A DNA stretch of 57,539 nucleotides from Candidatus Trichofilum aggregatum (GCA_016716885.1 JADJUV010000026.1:1-57539), one strand, 5' to 3'; positions 8,500-19,003 are shown, counted from the first letter of the stretch. The notes: generated from the sequence alone by a model not told the origin. Made by a program: numbers and translations.

Positions 8500-9528
8500 C
8501 TACATCGCGCCCCAGTTGTGCAAGCGCCAGGGATAATCCGGGGCGTAGGAGCTAAGAACACGCATGTAGTTAGCCCGCTCAAAGGCGGCTGGCTCGGCGC
8601 AGTTCATCTGGCTCAGGCTACCACGCAATTGGGCCAACGACTCATACTCTCGTTCCACCAGCCACGCTTCCACACCCTGACGTAATACCATCAGGCGGTT
8701 GATGCCGTTCTTGAGCAATTCAGAGGCCAGCATGGTGACAGCCGCACCCGCGGCCACACCCTTCAGCACATCGGTGACGGTGTGAACGCCCGTCGTGAGG
8801 GCCAGGTCGGCCCGCAAACGGCCATGCAAAATGGCGATCCAGCGTAAGGGCAGGCGCAGTTCGGTGGAGCTACTCAGCTTCAGGTTAGGCACAACTTCCA
8901 GATTATCCAAATCTAAATCCGGTTGGTAGAAGCGGTTGAAGAGGACCAAGCCGTTGGCGCCAGCTACGTCGAGCCGGTGAGCCATGTTGGCGATGGAACT
9001 GAAGTAAGGGCTGAGTTTCATGGCGATGGGGATGTTGACGACGCTCCGTACATCAGCCAGGATGTCCAGATAGAGCCGTTCGACTTCGCCACTGGTCATG
9101 AACAGGTCGGTGGGTAGGTAGTAAACATTGAGTTCCAGGGCGTCGGCTCCGGCATCCTGAATGTCACGGGCATAACGAACCCAGCCACCGGTGGAAACGC
9201 CGTTGAGGCTGGCGATGATGGGAATTTCCAGGCTCTCTTTGGCTTGCCGGATGTGGTTAAGATACACATCGGGGCCAGTCTGGTATTCGGTGGCTTCAGG
9301 GAAATAGGATGTGGCTTCGGCGTAGCTCTCAACACCCTGGGTGAGATAGGCATCCAGGGTGTGGCTTTCCTGGTTGATCTGCTCTTCAAAGAGGGAGTAC
9401 AACACAATCGCGGCCGCGCCCGCATCTTCCATCTTCTTCAAATTATCTAGATGCCGGGTCAGTGGGGATGACGATGGCACCAACGGGTTTTTCAGTTTTA
9501 GTCCGAGGTAGGTGGTAGATAAGTCCAT
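8500..9528 (-). CDS. Dihydroorotate dehydrogenase-like flavoprotein linked to pyruvate:ferredoxin oxidoreductase
   Basis: This 342-residue protein belongs to the DHOD/PreA-like TIM-barrel flavoproteins. It begins 'MDLSTTYLGLKLKNPLVPSSSP', with later 'IIASLNGVSTGGW', 'DALELNVYYLPTD', 'IPIAMKLSPYF' and 'ANGLVLFNRFYQPDLD', all typical of the DHOD-like group often found next to nifJ. True pyrimidine DHODs have a different active-site loop, so a role in UMP synthesis is not indicated; its real substrate is unknown. It follows nifJ by 83 bases with a hairpin-forming GAGACT tract between, and presumably shares the promoter at 13288. AGGAG precedes the start. Confidence 0.82.
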   Translation of the reverse strand: MDLSTTYLGLKLKNPLVPSSSPLTRHLDNLKKMEDAGAAAIVLYSLFEEQINQESHTLDAYLTQGVESYAEATSYFPEATEYQTGPDVYLNHIRQAKESLEIPIIASLNGVSTGGWVRYARDIQDAGADALELNVYYLPTDLFMTSGEVERLYLDILADVRSVVNIPIAMKLSPYFSSIANMAHRLDVAGANGLVLFNRFYQPDLDLDNLEVVPNLKLSSSTELRLPLRWIAILHGRLRADLALTTGVHTVTDVLKGVAAGAAVTMLASELLKNGINRLMVLRQGVEAWLVEREYESLAQLRGSLSQMNCAEPAAFERANYMRVLSSYAPDYPWRLHNWGAM

Positions 9529-9546
9529 GATTTGCTCCTGAAAAGA

Positions 9547-9611
9547 TGAGACTTGAGACTAGAGACTTTCCGGTTCACCTTCAGTCTCTAGTCTCTAATC
9601 TCTAGTCTCAT
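9547..9611. repeat. Tandem-word tract (GAGACTA / TAGTCTC) forming a hairpin
   Basis: Words GAGACTTGAGACTAGAGACT on one side are complementary to CAGTCTCTAGTCTCTAATCT on the other, separated by about 15 bases. The tract runs from the nifJ stop codon region to near the start of the next gene. Confidence 0.8.
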
Positions 9612-12600
9612 TTATTTGCTGGGGTTAACAAGCTGTTCAATCGTCTGCCACCGTTTCCGGATGTCATCTTTGGCCTGCTCAAGCAGGTGCGCGGCCGCGT
9701 CCGGGTGGCTCTGGGTCAGCATCTGGTAACGCCCTTCCCGGTACACATAATCGGTCAGCGGGATGCTCGGCGGTTTGGAGTCCAGGTGGAACGGGTTGTC
9801 GCCGTTGCTCTGCTCCGGATTGAAGCGGTAGAGCGGCCAATGGCCAGAGTTGACAGCGGCTTGTTGTTGTTGCAGGCCATATTTCAGGTCATAACCGTGG
9901 GCGATGCAATGGCTGTAGGCGATGATGATAGATGGGCCATCGTAGGCTTCGGCTTCCAGGAACGCTTTGATGGTTTGGGCGTCGTTGGCCCCAAAGGCGA
10001 TGCGGGCCACATAAACGTTGCCGTAGCTCATGGCTAACATAGCCAGGTCTTTTTTAGGTAAGGGTTTGCCCGCGGCCGCGAACTTAGCCACGGCTCCACG
10101 GGGGGTAGATTTGGACATTTGCCCACCGGTGTTGGAATACACTTCGGTATCCAGTACCAGGACATTGACATTACGCCCGCTGGCTAACACATGATCCAGC
10201 CCCCCATAACCAATGTCATACGCCCAGCCATCCCCACCAACAATCCAGACAGATTTTTTAGCCAGGATGTCGGCCAGGTTAAGGAGATTTTCCAGAGATG
10301 CGTGGTGCGTGGTGCGTGGTGCGTGGGCGACGAGTTCTTCCAGGCGAGTTTTGAGTTGGGCGACGCGGCCGCGTTGGGCTTGAATACCAGCTTCGTTCGA
10401 TTGGTCAGCGGTAAGCAGGGCATCCACCATCTCTGCGCCGATGAGGTCACGGTGTTGCTGGAGAATGGTTGCGGCCGCGGCCTGCCGTTGATCCAGAGCG
10501 ACACGCATCCCCAGGCCAAACTCCGCATTGTCTTCAAAAAGCGAGTTGCTCCAGGCCGGGCCACGTCCTTCCCCATTGTGCGCCCAGGGGGTCGTGGGCA
10601 GGTTACCGCCGTAAATCGAGGAGCAACCCGTGGCATTAGCGACCATCGTCCGGTCGCCAAACAGGCGGGTGAGCAGGCTCAAATAGGGCGTCTCACCACA
10701 ACCAGCACAGGCCCCGGAAAACTCAAACAGGGGTTCCAGCAACTGGCTATACTTCACCTGATTCAGTGGCAATTCCGTCCGATCAATTTGCGGCAGGTTC
10801 AGGAAGAAATCCCAATTGGCCCGTTCCGTTTCGCGGATGGGTAGTTGGGGAGCCATGTTAATCGCCTTCAGCTTGGGTTGGCGCTTGTTCTTAACCGGGC
10901 AGACATCCACACACAAGGTACACCCGGTGCAATCTTCCGGGGCTACCTGGAGCGTGTAAGACATCTCCTTATACTCCTTGAAGCGGGCCGGAGCCGATTT
11001 AAAGGTTTCCGGGGCGTCGGTCAGGAGTTCGTGGTCATACACCTTGAGGCGGATGACCGAGTGGGGGGCAGACCATGGCGCATTTACCACATTGGATACA
11101 AATATCCGGGTCCCAAACGGGGATTTCGTCGCTGATGTTGCGTTTTTCCCATTTGGTGGTGCCACTGGGGTACGTTCCATCCACCGGCATCATACTGACC
11201 GGCAAATCATCACCCAGCCCTTCGATGATGCGGGCGGTGACGGAGCGGATAAACTCAGGGGCGTATTCAGGCACAACCGGGAGCCGTTCAAAGCGGCTGG
11301 TTACTTCGGTGGTCAGGGGAACCCGGTGCAAATTTTGTAGGGTCGCATCTACGGCGGCGAAGTTTTGGTCAATGACCGCCTGGCCTCGTTTGCCATAGGT
11401 CTTGACAATGGCATATTTAATCGCTTCGATGGCTTTGTCGGCCGGCAACGTGGGCAGGTTCATCAGGGCGAAGAAGCAGGTCTGCATGATGCTGTTGATG
11501 CGACGGCCCATACCGGTGTCTTTGGCGACGTTCAGGGCATCAATCACATAGAAGTTCAGATTCTTGGCAATGATGGTTTCCTGGGCCGAACGGGGCAGGT
11601 GATTCCAAATCTCGTTGGGGGGTAAGGGAGCGTTGAGCAGGAAGGTGGCCCCCGGCGCGGCCAGACGCAGAACGTCGTACCGCTCCATGAAGTTGAACTG
11701 ATGCACGGCCACAAAGTTGGCCGATTGAATCAGGTAGGGAGCGCGGATGGGGTTTGGCCCAAAACGTAAATGGGAAACGGTGGTGGAGCCAGATTTTTTG
11801 GAGTCGTAGACGAAGTAGCCCTGAGCAAAGTTGGGGGTGTCTTCGCCGATAATCTTGATGGCGTTTTTGTTGGCCCCGACCGTGCCATCCGAGCCTAACC
11901 CATAAAAAACAGCCTGCACCACATCATCCCCTTCGATGGAGAATTCCTTATCCCAGACCAGGCTGGTGTGGGTGACATCGTCCAGAATGCCGACGGTGAA
12001 ATGGTTTTTGGGGCGTTGGCCGTGGGCGGTTTTACTGAGTTCGTCAAAGACGGCTTTGACCATGCCAGGGGTGAACTCTTTGGATGACAGGCCATAACGG
12101 CCACCGATGACTGGCATGAAGGCGCGGCTGTTGGTGGCGTAACTTTCGTTGAGGGCGGCGATGACATCCAGGTAAAGCGGTTCGCCCATCGCCCCGGGTT
12201 CTTTAGTGCGGTCCAGGACGGCGATGGTTTTGGTGGTCAGGGGCAGAGCGGCAACGAACGCGGCCGCGTCAAAGGGCCGGTACAATCTCACCTTCACCAC
12301 GCCGACTTTTTCCCCTTGGGCGGCCAGATAGTTGGCCGTTTCTTCGACCGTCTCCGCCCCGGAACCCATGATAACAATGACCCGTTCAGCATCCGGCGCA
12401 CCGGCATAATCGAACAGGCGGTATTGCCGTCCGGTCAGTTGGGCGAACTGGTTCATGGCCTCTTGCACGATGATGGGGCATTCCAGGTAGAACGGGTTGG
12501 CACTTTCGCGGGCCTGGAAATAAACGTCCGGGTTTTGAGCCGTGCCGCGAATGAACGGGTTATCGGGGGTGAGGGCACGCGCCCGGTGGGCCATCACCAG

Positions 12601-13194
12601 TTCGTCACTGATCATAGCCCGAATGGTGGCCTCGTCTACCAGGTCAATTTTGTTGATTTCGTGGGAAGTACGGAAGCCGTCGAAGAAGTGCAGGAAGGGC
12701 ACACGGGCTTTGAGCGTCGCGGCCGCAGAAATCAGAGCAAAATCATTCACTTCCTGTACCGAGGTGGATGACAACATGGCCCAGCCGGTACTCCGGGCGG
12801 CCATTACGTCGCTATGATCACCAAAAATGGAGAGACCCTGAGCGGCCAGGGAGCGAGCGGCGATGTGGAACACGGCCGAGGTGAGTTCCCCGGCGATTTT
12901 GAACATATTGGGGATCATGAGCAGGAGACCCTGCGAGGCAGTGAAAGTGGTGGTCATGGCCCCACTTTGCAGAGCACCATGCACGGCCCCCGCCGCGCCC
13001 CCTTCCGATTGCATCTCGACTACCTGGGGTACCACGCCCCAGAGGTTGGTTTGGGCTTCAGATGCCCATTGGTCGGCCCATTCACCCATGCCTGAGGAGG
13101 GGGTGATGGGGTAAATAGCGATAACGTCACTAATTTTATAAGCCACTTTTGCGGCCGCTTCGTTGCCGTCAATCGTGATCATGTCTGTTTTCAT
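9612..13194 (-). CDS. nifJ: Pyruvate:ferredoxin (flavodoxin) oxidoreductase, single-chain (one frameshift)
   Basis: Read as one chain of about 1,190 residues, the normal length of the homodimeric enzyme that converts pyruvate and CoA to acetyl-CoA, CO2 and reduced ferredoxin. In order: 'IYPITPSSGMGEWAD' (pyrimidine domain), 'GSGAETVEETANYL' transketolase C domain, 'ARFGPNPI.APYLI' gamma domain, ferredoxin domain 'CIQCGKCAMVCP' and 'CTGCTLCVDVCPVKN', the proximal-cluster 'FSGACAGCGETPY', and TPP site 'GGDGWAYDIGYGGLDHV' with 'NTGGQMSKSTPRGA'. The two frames (11035-13194 and 9612-11180) join at G6 (11063-11068); removing one G gives 'CAMVCPHSVIRLKVYD'. A GTGCGTG tract at 10300-10327 is translated in frame as a loop. 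Start: ATG 13194 with AGGAG. It lies 90 bases below the conserved promoter. Confidence 0.93.
10300..10327. repeat. Tandem-word tract (GTGCGTG) inside nifJ
   Basis: Three to four copies of GGTGCGT lie in frame within nifJ, giving 'HAPRTTHHAS' between two conserved segments. The same word flanks the ppdK stop at 19137-19155. Confidence 0.75.
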
Positions 13195-13287
13195 GGAACG
13201 TTCTCCTGGAGTAAGCTACGGGCGGTTAGCCGCTGGCGGTTGGCTAGCGGCTCATATCGAGTTGCCAACCGCAACCACATGGGTTCC

Positions 13288-13352
13288 ATTGTAGGGTGAT
13301 GCTGTTTTAGCAGACAGTGACAGATCGCATGTTGACCCCTGACGAAGATCAC
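13288..13352 (-). promoter_or_regulatory. Conserved activator-type promoter, copy A (nifJ operon)
   Basis: Minus strand: GTGATCTTCGTCAGG (GTCAGG at 13338-13343), 13 bases, TCTGTCACTGT (13314-13324), 20 bases, TACAAT (13288-13293). The spacing is the same as in copies B, C and D. The two GTCA cores are 22 bases apart, about two helical turns. The predicted transcript start is about 85 bases before the nifJ ATG. Confidence 0.78.
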
Positions 13353-13437
13353 GAAGGGGTGAGGGGGTTGTAGGGCAAATAATTAGGCCAGTTTTACGAA
13401 AGGTGGATGTATGTTTTTATGACAACGCTCACCATTC

Positions 13438-13790
13438 GTTTGTCGCCGGAACCCCCACCCCTAACCCCGCCCCATGAATTTTCATTAATTGATTCGGTAA
13501 TCAACCGAAACGCTTGAACTGTCATTCTGACGAGTCTTCGAGGAAGAATCCCGACGAGCCAGGTGAACGGGATGCTTCGGCGGACCTACTCATGACATAG
13601 ACCTCTAGTGTCATTCCGAGCTTCAGGAAGGTATCCCGGCTAGGGGTGAGGAATGCTAGGTTACCAGGGAAAGCGTCACCCGAAGAGCGTTCAGAATGAC
13701 AGGCAAATTTCATGGCCTCATTGAACGGGCACTCTGCCCGTGGATACTCTCAGCATGACATGGCGCGTATTACCGGTTTAATTTCTTAAC
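13438..13790. repeat. Dispersed intergenic repeat, copy 2, with G/C-rich inverted partner
   Basis: Positions 13438-13475 are an inverted copy of 8281-8315 (GTTTGTCGCCGGAA and CTAACCCCGCCCC). Positions 13476-13790 repeat 2920-3113, with an inserted segment containing GTCATTCCGAG words. The rest of the 13195-14092 gap holds promoter A, a GCGGTTAGCCGCTGG word tract near 13218-13262 and no gene. Confidence 0.75.
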
Positions 13791-14092
13791 TACCATAGAG
13801 CGCGGAGGTTTCAGTTCCGTGCGAGGCGCATCAACGGCATTCTCATCAGCGGAATATAGCCGCTCAGACTATTTAACATTTGATTAACATTACTGTAAAA
13901 AATGGATGCATGACAAAAGTACCCCCTCCGTTCTGGTATCATGTGAAAACGACCTCGCATTCAGGCTCCATAGTCCTAAAGTCCTTGTTGGAAGCTTGTG
14001 CTTTCACCCCATACCCCCAACAATACTAAGCATGTAGCCCGTATCACGGCATCAAAAACCGTAGAAGTGAGTGTTTGTAGGAGAATGATTGC

Positions 14093-15688
14093 ATGGTAAA
14101 CAAAAAAAGTTTGATATTCCGTTGGCTCGTGATTGCCCTGGTTTTTGTATGGCTTCAGGGAGCCACACGTTCTGAGCCGGTTGAGGCGCAAAGTTTCCCG
14201 CAACATCCGGGATTTCCCCGTTTTGAACCGCGTAACACCATCACCTTTGGCTCCCCTTCCGTTGTCGATATCAACGGGGATGGTCATCTCGATATTTTGG
14301 TGCCCGATGGCAATGGCTGTGTCTGGGCCTGGGATCGAAATGGTAATGTTTTAGCTAACTATCCCTTAATGACAGGGAGTAGTTGTCAGGCTAATCCTCG
14401 CATCAATGGCCCTTTGGCGATTGGTGATATTGACGGCGATGGGGACCCGGAGATTGCCGCTGGCACGCGGGGTACGGGAACGGGTGCGGGGCAACGCGGC
14501 CGCGTCTTTGTCTGGCACGCTAACGGCACCATCGTCACCGGGTGGCCCAAAGAAATGGCCTGGAATGTGCAATTTGGCAGTGGTTTACCCGAAGTCAATA
14601 CAGTAGCCATGGGCAACCTGGCTGGTACGGGTAGCTTAGAAATCGTCGCTGGCACCAGCAACAACTCATCCAATGGGGGCACACCCGACGACCCCACCCA
14701 TAATCTTTATGCTTATCAGGCCAATGGCACCGTGCTGACTGGGTTTCCCACCCAATACCGGCGGGCGGGCATCTGGGGGTTTGTGGGCTTGGCTGATACC
14801 ACCGGTACGGGTTATGCTCAGATTTTTACCGGGCGTGATCATTCCTTCCTGCACGCCTATAACGCCCAGGGAAGCCCCTTCGAAAAATGGCCGGCCCCAG
14901 CCTACGTCAAAAACAGCCAGCCCAATGGCCTGTTTATGGAATTTACCCGTGATTCCCCTTCCATTGGTGACATTGACAACGATGGCACTTATGAAATTGC
15001 CATCGCCGGGAAGGTGCGTGATCCTAACCAAAATCGCGCCGTCATTGGCAGTGCCGTTTGGGTTTTGCAAGCAAAAGGGTCGCGTGAAGCCGGTTGGTAC
15101 AATGCTAAATTGGGTGGAACTCCCGTTTATACGGATTTCCCGCCCACTCAATCCCCGGCTCTGGCTGATCTAAACGGGGATGGTGATCTGGAAATTATTG
15201 TGGGTTTGCTGGATGGTACAATGCGGGCCTACCATCCTGATGGCAACCTGATGTGGAAATATGATTTTGCTCAAGGGAAAAGGCTTTTTGCCAGTGAACC
15301 AGTTATTGGTGATGTAACCGGTGATGGCCGGTTGGATGTCATCTTTGGAACCTACAGCCCGGATAACAGTGCTGATAGTCAGGCCCGACTCATTGGTCTC
15401 AACGCCTCAGGTCAGCCCTTACCCGGTTTTCCGCTGACGCTAAATAATGAAGGTGGGGCTTCCAAAAAAGGGCTTCGGGCCGCCCCCGCCCTGGCTGATA
15501 TGGATGGCGATTGTCTGGTAGAGATTGTGGCGGGTAGCCAGGCTGGTGTGGTTTACGTATGGGATTTGCCTGCCGCCTATGATCCCGATCTGATGCCCTG
15601 GCCGACGGCCCGGCATGATTACCAGCGTACCGGGTTTGTCGAGACCGTGGATAATCCCATCATTGTGCCCCCTTCCACCTGTAACTAA
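14093..15688 (+). CDS. Secreted FG-GAP/VCBS beta-propeller protein
   Basis: This 531-residue protein has an N-terminal signal peptide (hydrophobic 'WLVIALVFVWLQGATRS', likely cleaved near 'VEAQS') and about six Ca-binding FG-GAP type repeats. They are visible as 'DINGDGHLDI', 'DIDGDGDPEI', 'DIDNDGTYEI', 'DLNGDGDLEI', 'DVTGDGRLDV' and 'DMDGDCLVEI', spread through an integrin-alpha-like propeller with 'VWAWDRNGN' style strands. No enzyme domain is visible; it is probably an extracellular binding or matrix protein. It is monocistronic, with TAGGAG nine bases before the ATG and a strong terminator downstream. It lies between two minus-strand metabolic operons and seems unrelated to them. Confidence 0.85.
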   Translation: MVNKKSLIFRWLVIALVFVWLQGATRSEPVEAQSFPQHPGFPRFEPRNTITFGSPSVVDINGDGHLDILVPDGNGCVWAWDRNGNVLANYPLMTGSSCQANPRINGPLAIGDIDGDGDPEIAAGTRGTGTGAGQRGRVFVWHANGTIVTGWPKEMAWNVQFGSGLPEVNTVAMGNLAGTGSLEIVAGTSNNSSNGGTPDDPTHNLYAYQANGTVLTGFPTQYRRAGIWGFVGLADTTGTGYAQIFTGRDHSFLHAYNAQGSPFEKWPAPAYVKNSQPNGLFMEFTRDSPSIGDIDNDGTYEIAIAGKVRDPNQNRAVIGSAVWVLQAKGSREAGWYNAKLGGTPVYTDFPPTQSPALADLNGDGDLEIIVGLLDGTMRAYHPDGNLMWKYDFAQGKRLFASEPVIGDVTGDGRLDVIFGTYSPDNSADSQARLIGLNASGQPLPGFPLTLNNEGGASKKGLRAAPALADMDGDCLVEIVAGSQAGVVYVWDLPAAYDPDLMPWPTARHDYQRTGFVETVDNPIIVPPSTCN

Positions 15689-15714
15689 GGAATCGTCCAA
15701 AAATAAATTCCACC

Positions 15715-15748
15715 AGACCTGACAGGTTTTTGAAAACCTGTCAGGTCT
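15715..15748. repeat. Perfect 16-bp inverted repeat
   Basis: AGACCTGACAGGTTTT and its exact complement are separated by two bases, just upstream of the terminator. It may be the tip of a small dispersed palindromic element rather than a second terminator, since no T-run follows. Confidence 0.8.
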
Positions 15749-15753
15749 CGATC

Positions 15754-15790
15754 AAAAAAGACGAAGGCAGGTTGCCTTCGTCTTTTTTAT
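15754..15790. terminator. Bidirectional terminator between the FG-GAP gene and focA
   Basis: Stem AGACGAAGGCA/TGCCTTCGTCT with A6 before and T6 after serves the convergent plus-strand FG-GAP gene and minus-strand focA gene. Confidence 0.9.
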
Positions 15791-15812
15791 TTTAGCCTGG
15801 GATGAAGATGAA

Positions 15813-16733
15813 TTAGCGTACTGAGGGAGCTATTTTACCGCTGGGTGGCTCGGATGGGCTGGTGGAGTGCAGGACGGGATGCGGCCGCTGATAAATATAC
15901 CAGTAGACCAATCCCACCATCACGGCCCCACCAATAATGTTACCCAACGTGACCGGGATGAGGTTGTTGACCAGGAAATTGCCCCAGGTCAGGTTGGCAT
16001 ATTGTTCGGCCGTGACCCCAGCCGTTTCCCAAAAGGACGCGGCCGCGCCCCCCTTGATAAACAACCCCACCGGAATAAAGTACATATTGGCGATGCTGTG
16101 TTCAAATCCGGCCGCCACAAAAGCGGTAATGGGGAAAATAATGGCCGCAATTTTGTCCAACGTGGTGCGGGCACTCAGGCACAACCAGACCGCCAGGCAC
16201 ACCAGGGCGTTACATAGAATACCTAACACCACCGCCTGCCCAAACTCTAAACCGGACTTGGCGTTGGCCGTGGTTAAGGCATTCACGCCAATGGCCCCGC
16301 CGCCAAAGGTGTATTGTTTACTCAAAAACATGAGATAGGCGGTGGCGATGGAACCCACAAAATTACCAAGATAGACAATGACCCAGTTCCGCATCATTTT
16401 ACCGGTGGTCACTTTACCGCTGGCCCAGGCCATCACGATGAGATTGTTGCCGGTAAACAGCTCGGCCCCGGCTACCACCACCAGGATGAGGCCCAAACAG
16501 AAGACCAACCCACCTAACAGCCGGGTGACGCCAAACGAGAGAATGCCACCCGCTCCAGCCGTGACCGTCGTGGCAAAAATCGCGCCCATGGCAATAAACG
16601 CCCCCGCCAAAACAGCCAGAAAGAACATCGTGGGCGTCGCCAGATTGGCCTTCGCTACCCCCACATCTTCGGCCTTGTGAGCCATAGCCGGGGGTAAAAG
16701 AGATTCAAAGTTGATTGTAGGTTTAGTGTCCAT
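15813..16733 (-). CDS. focA: Formate/nitrite transporter (FNT) channel, likely formate
   Basis: This 306-residue membrane protein has six hydrophobic helices and the FNT signatures 'AGAELFTGNNLIVMAWASG', 'GILCNALVCLAVWL' and 'GFEHSIANMYFIPVGLF'. FNT channels are pentamers that pass formate or nitrite. It follows the formate dehydrogenase gene by about 85 bases on the same strand, which favours formate as substrate: it could export formate made by the cell or import formate for oxidation. The gap holds GATTTAC and TCAGCAC tracts. The C-terminal tail is hydrophilic and proline-rich. Start: ATG 16733 with a CAGAGGAA-type site. Confidence 0.9.
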   Translation of the reverse strand: MDTKPTINFESLLPPAMAHKAEDVGVAKANLATPTMFFLAVLAGAFIAMGAIFATTVTAGAGGILSFGVTRLLGGLVFCLGLILVVVAGAELFTGNNLIVMAWASGKVTTGKMMRNWVIVYLGNFVGSIATAYLMFLSKQYTFGGGAIGVNALTTANAKSGLEFGQAVVLGILCNALVCLAVWLCLSARTTLDKIAAIIFPITAFVAAGFEHSIANMYFIPVGLFIKGGAAASFWETAGVTAEQYANLTWGNFLVNNLIPVTLGNIIGGAVMVGLVYWYIYQRPHPVLHSTSPSEPPSGKIAPSVR

Positions 16734-16748
16734 ATTGTTTCCTCTGAG

Positions 16749-16840
16749 GATTTACGATTTACGATTTACGATTTACGATTGAAGGCAACTCAGCACTCAG
16801 CACTCAGCACTGCCAGCACTCAGCACTCAGCACTCAGCAC
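16749..16840. repeat. Double tandem-word tract (GATTTAC x4, TCAGCAC x about 6)
   Basis: Two different heptamers lie back to back between the formate dehydrogenase and focA genes. The second runs into the dehydrogenase gene, so its last codons and stop ('VLSAEC' then TGA) are made of GTGCTGA words. Confidence 0.85.
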
Positions 16841-18901
16841 TTTCTCCACTTTGACGGCACACACCTTATACTCCGGTATCTTGGCTGTGGGGTCTACGGC
16901 GTCAATGGTGAGCAGGTTGGTGGCGGCTTCGGCGTAGTGGAAGGTCATGAAGATGGTGCCAACGGGAGAGCGACGGGTCAGCTTCGCGGCCGCGACCACT
17001 TCCCCTCGTCTTGAGCTAACTTTGAGCAAATCACCGGTACGGATACGGGACGCGGCCGCGTCGTCCGGGTGTATCTCCACTTCTGCACACGGGGCGATGG
17101 CATCCAGCCCTGGCGACCGGCGCGACATCGTGCCGCCGTGCCAGTGGAACAAAATCCGCCCCGTGGACAAAATCAACGGGTACTCGGCATCCGGCAACTC
17201 CGCCGGTTCCCGGTAAGGAATGGCGCAAAACAGCCCTTTGCCCCGCGTAAACACCTTCGTATGCAAAACCGGCGTACCGGGATGATCCGGGGTGGGGCAA
17301 GGCCATTGCAAACCCCCTTGCTCCAGTCGGGCATGGCTCATGCCCGCATATTGCGGCGTTACCAGCGCCATCTCGGTAAAAATGTCCGCCGGGCCATCGT
17401 AATGCCAATCTGCGCCCAGCCGTTGCCCCAATTCCAGAATAATTTGCCAGTCGGGGCGGGCTTCACCGGGAGCCGGTAACGCCGGGCGAATCATCTGTAC
17501 CCGTCGTTCGGTGCTGGTGAAGGTTCCTATTTTCTCGGCAAAGCTGACCGCCGGGAGAATCACATGGGCAAATTGGGCCGTTTCGTGGGCGAAGATGTCC
17601 TGCACCACCAGGAACTCCACTTCACGCAAGGCTTCTTCCACATGGGTCAGGTCGGGGTCGGAGAGCATGGGGTTTTCGCCCATGATAAACACCGCTTTGA
17701 TGCGCCCATCCGTGATGCCGTGCATGATTTCGGTGATGGTCAGGCCGGGGGTGGGGCTGAGTTGCTCGTAAGGGATATGCCACGCGGCCGCGAACTTGCG
17801 CCGTACCTCTTCACTGGTCACTGCCTGATAACCGGGGAACACATTGGGCAAACCACCCACATCACAAGCCCCTTGTACATTGTTCTGTCCCCGCAGCGGG
17901 TTCAACCCTGTGCCCGGTCGGCCAATCTGCCCGGTCAGCAACGCCAGGTTGGAGAGCACCTTGACGTTATCCGTGCCGGTGGTGTGTTGGGTGATGCCCA
18001 TGGCCCAGAAAATGGCCGCACTTTTGGCCTGGGCATAGAGCCGGGCCGCTTCCCGTATCTGTTCTGCTGGCACACCACTGATACCTTCTGCCCGTTCTGG
18101 CGTGCAATCCTTGACCGCCTCGACCAACGCCTCGTACCCTTCGGTGCGCCCGGCGATAAACGCCGCATTGGTCAGCCCTTCGGCGATGATGACGTGGGCC
18201 ATGGCGTTGAACAGGGCCACATCGGACCCCGGTTTTTGGCGCAAATGCAGGGTGGCAAAATCGGCCAGTTCGATCTTGCGGGGATCAATCAGGATGAGTT
18301 TGGCCCCGTTTTTGCGGACGGCTTTTTTCATTTGCAAAGCCAGGACGGGGTGGGCTTCGGTGGTGTTGGAACCCGTCACCAGCAAAACATCCGCTTCAGG
18401 AATATCGGCAATGGAGTTGGTCATCGCCCCGGAACCCAGTGTGGCGGCCAGACCGGCCACGCTACTGCTGTGTCAGAGACGAGCGCAATGATCCACATTG
18501 TTGGTGCCGATCACCGCACGGGCCAATTTCTGGAGCAGATAATTTTCTTCGTTGGTGCATTTAGCCGAAACGAGGAAGGCGATACTATCCGGCCCGTGTT
18601 CGTCACGTATTTGCCTGAGCCGGGTGGCTACCGTATCCAGGGCGGTATCCCAAGAGACGGGTCGCCATTCATTCTGCCCAATTCCTGATTCAGCCTTTAT
18701 TAGCGGTTGGCGTAAACGATCGGGCGCGTGGACGTAATCGTAGCCAAACCGCCCTTTGACGCAGAGGTTGCCCTGATTGACATGGTTGTCCCAGCGGCCA
18801 TTCACCCGGTAGATGAGGCCATCTTTGACGTGGAGATCAATCTGGCAACCGACGCCGCAGTAAGGGCAGGTGGTTTGAGTAATGTGGTCAGGGGTGAGCA
18901 T
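16820..18901 (-). CDS. fdhF: Selenocysteine-containing formate dehydrogenase, catalytic subunit
   Basis: One 693-residue molybdopterin (or tungstopterin) enzyme, interrupted only by an in-frame TGA at 18473-18475. The context is 'VDHCARL-U-HSSSVAGL', which matches the FdhF active site where selenocysteine binds Mo and is followed by the conserved His. The N-terminus holds the [4Fe-4S] motif 'CPYCGVGC' with the later 'CVKGRFG'. Further on are 'VTGSNTTEAHP', 'WAMGITQHTTGTDNV', 'LRGQNNVQGACDVG' (with the substrate-site Arg) and the C-terminal 'HWHGGTMSRRSPGL' domain. Its length resembles the 715-residue E. coli FDH-H, so electrons probably go to ferredoxin or a separate subunit. It reversibly oxidises formate to CO2. 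It is transcribed with focA from promoter B. Automatic annotation would split it in two. Confidence 0.93.
18441..18475 (-). promoter_or_regulatory. Bacterial SECIS element and UGA selenocysteine codon
   Basis: On the minus strand UGA is followed by exactly 18 bases and then GGUCU, the loop sequence and distance also known for E. coli fdhF. The loop sits on a short G/C-rich stem (UGGCC/GGCCG, extendable by GUGG/CCAC with a bulge). It should recruit SelB with selenocysteyl-tRNA. Confidence 0.8.
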
Positions 18902-19003
18902 GGGGGGTTCCGTGTGATAGTAGCGGCCGTTGGCCGTTGGCGGCTGGCTGTTGGCTAATAGCGAACGGCCAACCGCCAGCTACAATGATGAATGTCACCC
19001 ATT

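Noticed and set aside
11035..11180. Programmed frameshift or two-subunit split of nifJ
   Set aside because: The overlap is explained by one extra G in a G6 run, and the corrected join restores a normal ferredoxin motif; similar run-length breaks occur in many other genes here.
13976..14287. 103-residue minus-strand frame opposite the FG-GAP gene start
   Set aside because: It overlaps a well-supported gene with signal peptide and repeats, and has no recognisable domain.
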